64,000 nt of DNA from contig QULU01000001.1 of the NCBI GenBank assembly GCA_003481775.1, positions 248,436 through 312,435 of the forward strand, given 5' to 3'. Positions 37,370 to 45,490 of the stretch are shown here, in pieces (position 1 is the stretch's first letter; the number at the start of each line of letters is the position of its first letter). Under the pieces are notes generated by a model, which saw only the letters and a list, made by a program, of their open reading frames with translations, ran no database searches and was not told the origin of the DNA. Position numbers and translations under genes: made by a program. The stretch comes from Clostridiaceae bacterium OM02-2AC (GTDB taxonomy: Bacteria; Bacillota_I; Bacilli_A; Erysipelotrichales; Erysipelotrichaceae).

Positions 37370-39001
37370 ATGTACGATCCTATTGTTGCATATGTCAGAC
37401 AGCATATCACCGTCACAAAAAACGAACAGGCCGCAAGTGTGCTTCTGCTGCTAGCGGCTTTATGCACCGCAATGTCCGCTTTTTTTGTTGTCACATGTTT
37501 TTCATGGTTTCTTGCCGACCTGCAATATATCGCAGAGGAGCATACGACATCCTATCTGTCTACCCTGCTGATGTATGGTATCTGCGCACTGTCCAGCCTT
37601 GTATCCATTGTGATTCTGATACAGCATTACCTTATTCAATGGCACAAGCATACGGCACTCATACAACGAAGTCTGTATTGGGGGATTCTTTTCCTGACTA
37701 TGATTCCCGGCTATATGACATTGATCTATATAGCAGCGTCCGATGCTATCATGGATATCTGTCTGTTTGTGCTGCTTGCCTGTATCCCCTGCTATATAGG
37801 CTGTCACTGCCTTCTTATGAAACGAATAACAAGCGAAAGCTATCAGCCTGCAGATTTCCTGCAAAAGCGGTTGCTACGCGCTTTGGGCGGCTTTGTTCTG
37901 TCTCTTTTTTTCTTGCAGCTGCTATTGCCAAGCAGTCTGCAGCCATTGCTGTATGCTGTACTGCTCGCTGTTCCTGCTTTCACCCTCACCTGCATGGGAT
38001 GCCGTTTTCTAACTGCTTACCGGCTGTTTTATCGCAGAAAGGAGGAGTTTGTAGAATTTGAACACATGGTCTATGATGAGGATGCCTTTGCGGATGATGC
38101 GGAAAACAAAGAGCGGCTTACCATACAGAACACTGCAGCTGCCGTGCATGCCGCAGAGATTCTGGAGGAATTCGGCTTTGATCATAAAGCAGCACTGGAT
38201 GCGATTCTTGCGAACAGAAGCATTTCCACCTTTTCCACAGGACGTTATCAGAGTCCGGAACAGCTGCATATTCTCTTGCAGCGGCTGAAGTTTGAAGGTA
38301 TCCCCTTTCAAGTGGAACGGTTCAACAAAGGGAGCTGGGAACCATATACCGAGAAAGACTATGCGAGCATTCTGCCGGCGAATATCCATAGACGCAGAAT
38401 CGTACAGGAAGCTGCAGCACAGCATAGACGGCTGTCGGATTTCTCAATTCCCGGTCTTATCATCTGTATGCTGTTTCCAGCCAACCTGTATCGTCCGATC
38501 AACTGGATGTCCAAAAACAGCATGGTGATCACCTACCACGCCTTTACCTATTTCAATATACAGACCCTGCTGCACATGCTCTTTGTTACAGTCGTTCTTC
38601 TATTCGTCATATGCTCCTCCAGCCTGCAGGCGGAAATCGCACAGCTCACGCAGCAAAAAATCTCCACCCTGTGGCTAATCAGCGGCTTATTTTTCCTTAT
38701 TGAGCTCTTTCACTTCCCTGTATATATGCGCAAGCTGGAGAAAGCAATTCGGGAATCCGCACATAAAACACACAATTATTTTGTTTATGCATTTCTGTTA
38801 TATCTGATTTCAACCCTGATAAAAATGATAAGACGAGGCTTTCTGATTGCGCTGTGTCAGCTGTTGATTCTAATCGTATCTGTGGAAGCCGCAAGAGTGT
38901 TGCTTCTCTGCCTTCGCTTCCTAAAGTATCGCAAGCTGGAGCAATCGCAGCTACTGGAACAATATGAATATGAGGTCATCGAATCTGCAAAGGAGGTATA
39001 G
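37370..39001 (+). CDS. Large polytopic membrane protein, unknown function
   Basis: 543 residues. About six hydrophobic segments lie in the first 230 residues, followed by a soluble region of about 150 residues (acidic MVYDEDAFADDAENKE, then helical, with a VxAAEILEEFGFDHKAALDAI stretch), then about four to five more hydrophobic segments. No family was recognised. The ATG at 37370 follows TGGAGTG. It stands alone between two convergent terminator regions. The membrane-soluble-membrane layout suggests a sensor or transport-related protein, but nothing specific can be claimed. Confidence 0.7.
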   Translation: MYDPIVAYVRQHITVTKNEQAASVLLLLAALCTAMSAFFVVTCFSWFLADLQYIAEEHTTSYLSTLLMYGICALSSLVSIVILIQHYLIQWHKHTALIQRSLYWGILFLTMIPGYMTLIYIAASDAIMDICLFVLLACIPCYIGCHCLLMKRITSESYQPADFLQKRLLRALGGFVLSLFFLQLLLPSSLQPLLYAVLLAVPAFTLTCMGCRFLTAYRLFYRRKEEFVEFEHMVYDEDAFADDAENKERLTIQNTAAAVHAAEILEEFGFDHKAALDAILANRSISTFSTGRYQSPEQLHILLQRLKFEGIPFQVERFNKGSWEPYTEKDYASILPANIHRRRIVQEAAAQHRRLSDFSIPGLIICMLFPANLYRPINWMSKNSMVITYHAFTYFNIQTLLHMLFVTVVLLFVICSSSLQAEIAQLTQQKISTLWLISGLFFLIELFHFPVYMRKLEKAIRESAHKTHNYFVYAFLLYLISTLIKMIRRGFLIALCQLLILIVSVEAARVLLLCLRFLKYRKLEQSQLLEQYEYEVIESAKEV

Positions 39002-39313
39002 GTAATTCCCTCCTTTTGATGAACAGCATTCTCAAAGCATAAGCAAATATCAAAAAGAAGCTTTTCTACAGACACCAAGAAGCAGACATACGATATTGCG
39101 TTTAAGCGATGGCCTTCCCACAAAAGAAAGGCGATGATCTGTTTTCTCTTTTGCAGGGATAAAGGAAAAAGACAGATGATGCAAATGATGTTTACTCCAG
39201 CTTGGGCAAAAAAAAGATTTCAAATCTATTGAAAATAACATGAAATCTTTTTTTATACAACTACCCTAAAGTAAGAAAGAGCCATTCCAACCATTTGCTA
39301 TTTCCAGCATTCT
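39002..39313. other. Noncoding gap between convergent genes
   Basis: About 310 bases containing a bidirectional terminator near the coaD side. The rest shows no coding signal or recognisable RNA. Confidence 0.6.
39206..39256. terminator. Bidirectional terminator between the membrane gene and coaD
   Basis: AAAAAAAGATTTCA (39209-39222) pairs with TGAAATCTTTTTTT (39241-39254), with A and T runs on the two sides, so it can stop transcription from both directions. Confidence 0.85.
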
Positions 39314-39787
39314 CTATGTTCTATTCGCAAAGGCGATTCTGACATCCTCTGGTACATAGGCAGAAATATCCTGGCCATACTTTACCAGCTCCCGGATGAT
39401 GGAGCTTGATACATAGGAATATTTCGGAGATGCATACAGCAGCATCGTTTCCACTTCAGGAGCGATTTGCTGATTCACACTGGCGATATCCAGCTCGTAT
39501 TCATAATCCTTTACACTCCGGACACCGCGCACGATTGCAACCGCCTCGTGCTTTCTGGCAAAATCAACCGTCAATCCGTGATTGCCGGCAACCTCCACAT
39601 TGGGAAGATGAGCAGTGTTGGTGCGCAGAAATGCCAATCGCTCCTCCATAGAAAAGGTGGCATATTTTTCCGAATTTTCCAGGATGACGACAATCAGCCG
39701 GTCAAACAACCTGCTGGAGCGTTCAATGATATCCAGATGTCCCAGTGTTACAGGATCGAAGCTTCCGGGAAAGATAGCTGTTTTCAT
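39314..39787 (-). CDS. coaD: Phosphopantetheine adenylyltransferase
   Basis: Penultimate step of coenzyme A synthesis. Nucleotidyltransferase motif FPGSFDPVTLGH (TxGH at 14-17) and YSYVSSSIIRELVKYG near 125. The ATG at 39787 overlaps the rsmD stop by 4 bp and has AAGGAGTG upstream; the longer frame is not needed. 157 residues, normal length. The rsmD-coaD pair is common in Firmicutes. Confidence 0.97.
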   Translation of the reverse strand: MKTAIFPGSFDPVTLGHLDIIERSSRLFDRLIVVILENSEKYATFSMEERLAFLRTNTAHLPNVEVAGNHGLTVDFARKHEAVAIVRGVRSVKDYEYELDIASVNQQIAPEVETMLLYASPKYSYVSSSIIRELVKYGQDISAYVPEDVRIAFANRT

Positions 39788-40344
39788 TCCTTGCACTCCT
39801 TTCGATAATACGTGATGCGGGTAATACCATAGGTGACGTCCTTCACCTTGCACAATGCGCCAACGCTATCGGGGAATTCATCCTCCTTCAGGCTTTCACA
39901 GACGATATCGCCCTGCGCCCTCACCATATCATGCGTATCGAGATACTGCAGAATATGCAAGATCTGCTGTTTCTTATAGGGCGGGTCCAGATAGACCAGA
40001 TCAAAGGTTCTTTGTTCCTGTGAAGCCTTGGCCAGCACCTGCCGATAATCCATTTTCCAGATGGTCACCCGTGAGGCAACATCCAGCGTCCTCACATTTT
40101 TGCGGATCGTAGATATAGCGGGATAGCTGACATCACAGATAAGGGCATGCTCCATACCGCGGGATATCGCCTCCAAAGACATATTGCCGCTGCCGCCAAA
40201 CAGATCGAGCATTTCCCCTCCATCGAAATAGGGACCGATACGGGAAAAGATGGCCTCCTTTATTTTATCCGTTGTAGGCCGTGTCGTATTGCCTTCGACC
40301 GCGGAAATCACGCGGGATCGAAATTCACCTGCAACAATTCTCAT
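39784..40344 (-). CDS. rsmD: 16S rRNA (guanine966-N2)-methyltransferase
   Basis: SAM-dependent methylation of G966. MRIVAGEFRSR start, SAM motif LDLFGGSGNMSLEAISRG near residue 48, catalytic YLDPPYK near 125. The start at 40344 follows GAGGAG; upstream in-frame extension lacks family similarity. 186 residues, normal. Confidence 0.96.
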   Translation of the reverse strand: MRIVAGEFRSRVISAVEGNTTRPTTDKIKEAIFSRIGPYFDGGEMLDLFGGSGNMSLEAISRGMEHALICDVSYPAISTIRKNVRTLDVASRVTIWKMDYRQVLAKASQEQRTFDLVYLDPPYKKQQILHILQYLDTHDMVRAQGDIVCESLKEDEFPDSVGALCKVKDVTYGITRITYYRKECKE

Positions 40345-40451
40345 TTTTTTCAACTCCTCATGTATAAAGCAAATGCATAGGGGAAGTATAATAGTGCAGC
40401 CGGTAAAACGGCTGTTACCCCCCAATCTTTGTTTCTCCTCTTCCCTTTCTT

Positions 40452-40480
40452 AAAGAGCCCTTTACCCCTTAGGGCTCTTT
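40452..40480. terminator. Hairpin at the 3' end of the SEDS gene
   Basis: 10-bp perfect stem AAAGAGCCCT/AGGGCTCTTT two bases after the ftsW stop. The minus-strand T run is only TTTAAG, whereas the plus-strand side has TTTTTTATTT. It should still end ftsW transcripts, and would efficiently stop any plus-strand transcription before it runs antisense into ftsW. Confidence 0.7.
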
Positions 40481-40481
40481 T

Positions 40482-41714
40482 TTATTTATATGGCAGCTGT
40501 TTGGCTGCCGCATTGACTGCCACACTGCCCTGTCTTCGTATTCTGGAAATAACAGACTGGGATATGCCGATTGCTGTCATGATGGACATCAACGAGGATC
40601 CCCCGCTGGAAATGAAGAGCAGCGGAACACCGGTCAGTGGAATCAAGCCGCTGACACCGCCGACATTGAGTGCGAAATGAATAAAGATATACATGGCAGT
40701 CCCTACCAGAATAATCTTATAGCCCTCACTCTTGGTATGAAAGGCATAATAGAACAGCCGCTGCAAAATGACCACATAGCCAAGCACAACGACCATAAGC
40801 CCGAAAATCCCCAGCTCCTCAACGATGATCGACAGGATAAAGTCATTATCCGACTGTGTCAGATAGCCGTATTTCTGAATGGAATTGCCCAGGCCGACTC
40901 CCGTAAATCCGCTGCGGGCAAAGCCATATAGACCGTTGATCAGCTGATACCCGTTGTTATGCGGATCCGTAAACGGATTCAGGGCATTTTCAATACGGAC
41001 AGCAACGTGCTGCAAGGGGCCAATACCGTTCAGGAAATTGATCACCGGCTCACTCATGATAAATACGATGCTGATACATCCGACAATCAGCCCGAGCCGC
41101 ACCCATCGCTGCTGCTTGCGCAAACTGATATGCGAGGGAATCAAAAAGCAGATGGCACATAGCAGAATCAGGACAAAAAGAGTACCCAAATCCTTTTGCA
41201 GTAGGATGGCAGCCGCAATCACCATAAAGAAATATACCGGAATACGGACAATCGTCCAAAACTTAAACTTGCGTCTTCGAGCCGTCAGCTCAACAAATAC
41301 TGCCATCACCACAACCATATAAACCTTTGCGAACTCGGAGGGCTGAATCGTCATTTCACCCAAACCAGGTATCGGAATACGAATCCATGCCTTACTTCCC
41401 AGCACATCCTGAAACAGCTGTGTGGAAAACAACGCGATGATGATGCCGATTCCAAAGATAGGAAACAGCTTCTGTGCACGCTTCATTGTAAAATTGTTCG
41501 CAAAGAAGGTCATCAGCGCATAGGATACAATGATAAAAAACAGCTGCTTAGCCAGAACCTTTGGTATGATATAGGGATCCTTTGTCGTATTTCCGACATT
41601 GGTGGATACGATCATCAGAGTACCGAACAGGATTAGAATCAACACGGCAAACTGCATTAGAAAATCAAATTTTTTCGGCATCTTCAACGTTAAGACTACA
41701 TTTTTTATCCGCAT
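40482..41714 (-). CDS. ftsW: SEDS-family peptidoglycan polymerase (FtsW/RodA)
   Basis: Glycosyltransferase for septal or lateral wall synthesis. 410 residues with about ten membrane segments. Conserved SEDS blocks are IQPSEFAKVYMVV near 130, QKDLGTLFVL near 177, QSDNDFILSIIVEELG near 285 and a C-terminal TGVPLLFISSGGSS. FtsW is more likely than RodA from gene context next to coaD/rsmD, but the two are hard to separate by eye. The start at 41714 is set by GGAGG seven bases upstream. Confidence 0.9.
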   Translation of the reverse strand: MRIKNVVLTLKMPKKFDFLMQFAVLILILFGTLMIVSTNVGNTTKDPYIIPKVLAKQLFFIIVSYALMTFFANNFTMKRAQKLFPIFGIGIIIALFSTQLFQDVLGSKAWIRIPIPGLGEMTIQPSEFAKVYMVVVMAVFVELTARRRKFKFWTIVRIPVYFFMVIAAAILLQKDLGTLFVLILLCAICFLIPSHISLRKQQRWVRLGLIVGCISIVFIMSEPVINFLNGIGPLQHVAVRIENALNPFTDPHNNGYQLINGLYGFARSGFTGVGLGNSIQKYGYLTQSDNDFILSIIVEELGIFGLMVVVLGYVVILQRLFYYAFHTKSEGYKIILVGTAMYIFIHFALNVGGVSGLIPLTGVPLLFISSGGSSLMSIMTAIGISQSVISRIRRQGSVAVNAAAKQLPYK

Positions 41715-41853
41715 GCGCATTCCTCCCTTTTTCATTTCTCATGTATCTTTTATGATATCATAGATTCCATGTTTTTTCACAATAATTTCGCAAAACACTT
41801 CCATTCTCAGAGAAAAGCGTTTAAAATAGTATCGTAAGAAAAGGAGTTTGCAT

Positions 41854-42408
41854 ATGAGTTTGAACTATGATGATATTGTAAAAGATACAGATGCAATCGT
41901 TCGTACGAAAAGTGAACCTGTCACGCTTCCCCTCTGTGCTGAGGATGAAACGCTGCTGCAGGACATGCTGACCTATGTCAGGGACTCACAGGATGCAGAA
42001 ATTGCAGAGAAAGAGAATCTTCGTCCTGCAGTGGGAATCGCTGCCATACAGCTTGGCGTTCCAAAAAGAATGCTGGCTGTGGTTGTCCCCAATGAGGAGG
42101 GGGTTGATGAATATGCACTTGTCAATCCGCGAATCATATCCGAATCCGTGCAGCGCGCCTATCTGAAAAACGGAGAGGGCTGCCTGTCTGTTGAGAATGA
42201 GCATGAGGGAATCGTGCCCAGAGCTGCGCGAATCACCGTGAAGGGATATGATCTGCTCCAGAAGCAGGAAATCACGATCAAGGCTAAAAATTATCTGGCC
42301 ATTGTCCTTCAGCATGAAATCGATCATTTTTCAGGAACGTTGTTTTATGACCGCATAAACAAACAGGATCCATGGCGGGAGGATCCAACAGCAATCGTCA
42401 TTGAATAA
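41854..42408 (+). CDS. def: Peptide deformylase
   Basis: Removes the formyl group from nascent proteins. Metal site: Cys110 in EGCLSV, His154 and His158 in QHEIDH with catalytic Glu155; first motif VGIAAIQLG at 60-68 (usually GIGLAA.Q). 184 residues, type 2 length. The ATG at 41854 follows AAAAGGAG; a TTG six bases earlier is less likely. Confidence 0.96.
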   Translation: MSLNYDDIVKDTDAIVRTKSEPVTLPLCAEDETLLQDMLTYVRDSQDAEIAEKENLRPAVGIAAIQLGVPKRMLAVVVPNEEGVDEYALVNPRIISESVQRAYLKNGEGCLSVENEHEGIVPRAARITVKGYDLLQKQEITIKAKNYLAIVLQHEIDHFSGTLFYDRINKQDPWREDPTAIVIE

Positions 42409-42430
42409 TGCTCAGAAATGAGCATTTTCT
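42407..42430 (+). terminator. def terminator
   Basis: AATGCTCA-GAAA-TGAGCATT followed by TTCTT, overlapping the stop codon. Confidence 0.85.
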
Positions 42431-42576
42431 TATGGCTGAACGGCGCCGTCAGCAAAAGACATGCGCTTACATAGGAAAATTAGCGGCAAAACACGTTTAT
42501 TTTTTTCAAAGTATGCTATAATAGTAAAAGATATCAGGTGCAGATTCAACTTTGGTATGTAAGAAAGGAGTTATTT

Positions 42577-44415
42577 ATGAATAACAATCATCGAAATAAT
42601 CGTAACACTGCACCGAGAAACAATCAGGAGACTACAAAGAACAGTTATAATAAAATCAATACGGAACGCGGAGATACTCTCATCTATGCTATGGGAGGAC
42701 TGGGCGAAGTCGGTAAAAATATGTACTGCTTTGAACACGAGAATGAGATACTGATTATCGATTCTGGTGTTCGTTTTCCTGAGGAAAACCTTCTCGGTGT
42801 AGACTATGTCATTCCGGATTACAACTATCTGGTAAAAAACAACCGTAAACGAAAGGTTCTGATCATCACCCATGGTCATGAGGATCACATCGGCGGTATT
42901 CCGTTTTTATTGAAAAGCGTGGATATCGAGGCAATTTATGCCCCTGCCTTTGCCGTGGCACTGATCAACAAGAAGCTGGAGGAGCGCAGAATGCTGCGCA
43001 GTGTGAAAATCATTGAAATCAATGATCGCAGTTCTGTTAAGATGCAGCATTTCACCTGCGGATTCTTCAATACGACACATTCCATTCCCGATTCTCTGGG
43101 AATTCTGATCAATACACCGAACGGACGCATTGTCCATACCGGTGATTTCAAATTTGACCTGACTCCGGTCGGAACCAATTCCGATTATCAGGTCATGGCG
43201 TATATGGGACAGATCGGTGTCGATCTGCTGCTGAGTGATTCCACCAATTCCGGTGTGGAGGATTTCTCCATTTCCGAGAAAAAGGTGGCAGCGGAAATTC
43301 TCGATACGATGAAAAAAACAAGCGGACGTCTCATCGTGGCGACCTTTGCTTCCAATGTATACCGTGTATCCCAGATTCTGGAGGCTGCGGTAGCCTGCGG
43401 CAGAAAGGTGATCATTTTCGGGCGAAGTATGGAAAATGTCGTGACGATTGGACGCAAGATGGGGAAAATCAAGGTTGGCGAACAGCATTTTCTAAGTCCG
43501 GATCAGCTGTCCCGCACACCGGCTAACAAAACCTGTATCGTATGTACCGGAAGTCAGGGGGAGCCGCTGGCTGCCCTGTCCCGCATTGCGAATGGAACCC
43601 ACCGCTATATCAAACTGATTCCAGGAGATACGGTTGTCTTCTCCTCCAGTCCGATTCCGGGTAATGGAGCAAGCGTCAACCAGGTGGTCAACAAGCTGTT
43701 TCGTGCCGGTGCCAACGTACTGACAAAATCCATCCTGAGCAATCTGCATACAACAGGACATGCCTCTCAGGAGGAACAAAAGCTGATGCTGCAGCTGATC
43801 AAGCCGAAGTATTTCATGCCGATTCACGGGGAATACAAAATGCTGGTACAGCATAAGGAAACCGGAAAGGAAACCGGTCTGGCGGACGATCACATCTTCA
43901 CCTGTGCCAACGGTGATGTACTGATTCTGCGGAATCATCAGGTGTTTGAAAGCAGCTGGCGGATTCAGGCGGATGATATATATGTTGATGGCAACGACAT
44001 CAGCGGTGTATCCACTGCCGTCTTAAAGGATCGTACCATTCTGGCAGACAACGGTCTGGTTGCGGCCATCATCGCCATAGATTCCAAGGAAAACAAGGTG
44101 CTGTGCAAACCGGTCATCGTTTCCCGGGGCTTTGTCTTCATCAAGGATTCGCAGGGGCTGCTGCGTGAAGCAGAGCAAATCGTATATGCGGCTTTAAATG
44201 AGAAAATGAAGGAACGCACCACCTTCTCCGAGCTGAAGAACTGTGTACGCTCCACGCTGGAGCCGTTCCTCTATAACAAGACGCATCGTAATCCGATCGT
44301 CATCCCGGTCATCATCAATTCCAAGACGGCAATGGCTGCCATGGCACAGGCCAGAGCTGCCAGAGCAACCAAACGTCCGGCGAAAAAGAAGGAACCGCAG
44401 AACGCACAATCCTAG
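42577..44415 (+). CDS. rnj: Ribonuclease J
   Basis: Metallo-beta-lactamase/beta-CASP RNase with endo- and 5'-exonuclease activity in mRNA decay and rRNA maturation. The zinc motif is HGHEDHIGG at 99-107; the beta-CASP region includes VSQILEAA and STNSGVEDFSISE, and the C-terminal domain follows RNase J. A basic, asparagine-rich N-terminal tail of about 30 residues precedes the fold, and a lysine/alanine-rich tail ends it. The ATG at 42577 follows AAAGGAG. Extended -10 TGCTATAAT (box 42517-42522) upstream. 612 residues. Confidence 0.96.
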   Translation: MNNNHRNNRNTAPRNNQETTKNSYNKINTERGDTLIYAMGGLGEVGKNMYCFEHENEILIIDSGVRFPEENLLGVDYVIPDYNYLVKNNRKRKVLIITHGHEDHIGGIPFLLKSVDIEAIYAPAFAVALINKKLEERRMLRSVKIIEINDRSSVKMQHFTCGFFNTTHSIPDSLGILINTPNGRIVHTGDFKFDLTPVGTNSDYQVMAYMGQIGVDLLLSDSTNSGVEDFSISEKKVAAEILDTMKKTSGRLIVATFASNVYRVSQILEAAVACGRKVIIFGRSMENVVTIGRKMGKIKVGEQHFLSPDQLSRTPANKTCIVCTGSQGEPLAALSRIANGTHRYIKLIPGDTVVFSSSPIPGNGASVNQVVNKLFRAGANVLTKSILSNLHTTGHASQEEQKLMLQLIKPKYFMPIHGEYKMLVQHKETGKETGLADDHIFTCANGDVLILRNHQVFESSWRIQADDIYVDGNDISGVSTAVLKDRTILADNGLVAAIIAIDSKENKVLCKPVIVSRGFVFIKDSQGLLREAEQIVYAALNEKMKERTTFSELKNCVRSTLEPFLYNKTHRNPIVIPVIINSKTAMAAMAQARAARATKRPAKKKEPQNAQS

Positions 44416-44438
44416 ACAGTCAAACGACTGTCTTTTCT
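44414..44438 (+). terminator. RNase J gene terminator
   Basis: AGACAGTC-AAAC-GACTGTCT followed by TTTCTTA, overlapping the stop codon. Confidence 0.85.
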
Positions 44439-44493
44439 TATGGCAATACACCGCATTTTATGATAAAATAGTAAAGAATATGAGGTGTCAGCA

Positions 44494-45366
44494 ATGGTAA
44501 AAAAACTACTTAAAATCGTTTCTGTCCTGATACTTCTTGCTCTGATCGTCGCCGGAGTCTTCTTCTACTCCATCTATATTTCCGTAGACCGCGTAAACCT
44601 CTCCTATCAGACGATTTCCTCCAGCAAGATACCAGAAGATATGAATGATTTGAAAATCGCATTCATCAGCGATATCAAATACAATGAATACATGAACAAA
44701 GAGCGCCTTACCAGTATGATCAGCAAGCTGAATACAACCGGTGCGGATGTTGTGATCTTCGGCGGTGATATGTTCTCTGAGCCGCAGACAAAGGCCCCGG
44801 ATTCTCAGATGAGCAAGGATCTCACAGCGATTCTCAAAAGCATAGATGCCCCTCTTGGCAAGTTTGCCGTTCTCGGTGATGAGGATCTGGCGAATGACAA
44901 GACCAAGAAGATCGTTTCTCAGATTTTATACGACAGCGATTTTGAAATATTGAGCGATACCAGCATACGACTCAGAAATCAGGGAGATTCCAGCATATCC
45001 CTGATTGGATTAAACAATATGCTGAACGGTGACCCGCAGCCGGACAAGGCTATGAAAAAGGTCAGTGAGGATGAGTTCAATATTTTGGTGACGCACTGTC
45101 CGGACATTGTGAAAACAAGCGGAATCAATACGCAATATCTCAATTTGATCGTCGCAGGACATTCCTTGGGCGGACAGATCTATCTGCCGCTGCTGGGTCC
45201 GTTGCATACCATGGAGGGAGCTGCAACCTATAATCACGGCTCCTATGATATCAATGGTACCAGCCTGTATGTATCCAATGGGCTTGGAACCAAGGATATT
45301 GACATGCGTCTTCTGGCGCCTCCACAGATTCTTGTATTTCGTCTTCAGCATGAAGCTGTAAAGTGA
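44494..45366 (+). CDS. Membrane-anchored metallophosphoesterase-like protein with altered active site
   Basis: 290 residues: an N-terminal membrane helix (about 7-29), then a calcineurin-like fold facing outward, related to YkuE/YaeI-type proteins. Block positions are clear but several metal ligands differ: SDIK at 59-62 in place of SDLH, GDED at 128-131 in place of GNHD, and GHSLGGQ at 222-228 in place of GHTHGGQ. FGGDM (89-93) and THCPD (200-204) are kept. It may be inactive or bind metal differently. The ATG at 44494 follows GAGGTG. Confidence 0.82.
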   Translation: MVKKLLKIVSVLILLALIVAGVFFYSIYISVDRVNLSYQTISSSKIPEDMNDLKIAFISDIKYNEYMNKERLTSMISKLNTTGADVVIFGGDMFSEPQTKAPDSQMSKDLTAILKSIDAPLGKFAVLGDEDLANDKTKKIVSQILYDSDFEILSDTSIRLRNQGDSSISLIGLNNMLNGDPQPDKAMKKVSEDEFNILVTHCPDIVKTSGINTQYLNLIVAGHSLGGQIYLPLLGPLHTMEGAATYNHGSYDINGTSLYVSNGLGTKDIDMRLLAPPQILVFRLQHEAVK

Positions 45367-45370
45367 AAAT

Positions 45371-45398
45371 AAAAACTGGCATTTGTCAGTTTTTTTAT
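45371..45398 (+). terminator. Terminator of the phosphoesterase-like gene
   Basis: AAAACTG-GCATTTGT-CAGTTTT followed by TTTATG just after the stop codon. Confidence 0.8.
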
Positions 45399-45422
45399 GC
45401 ATATTCAGAGTTCAAAGGCTGT

Positions 45423-45460
45423 ATAAAAAAGGATGACCTCTGTTACAAGTGTCATCCTTT
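45423..45460 (-). terminator. pheT terminator
   Basis: 10-bp perfect stem (45451-45460 with 45428-45437), followed on the minus strand by TTTATAC. It lies 30 bp after the pheT stop and is separate from the facing terminator. Confidence 0.85.
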
Positions 45461-45490
45461 CTATTTCCTGTTATGTTTCTATAAGGGATT

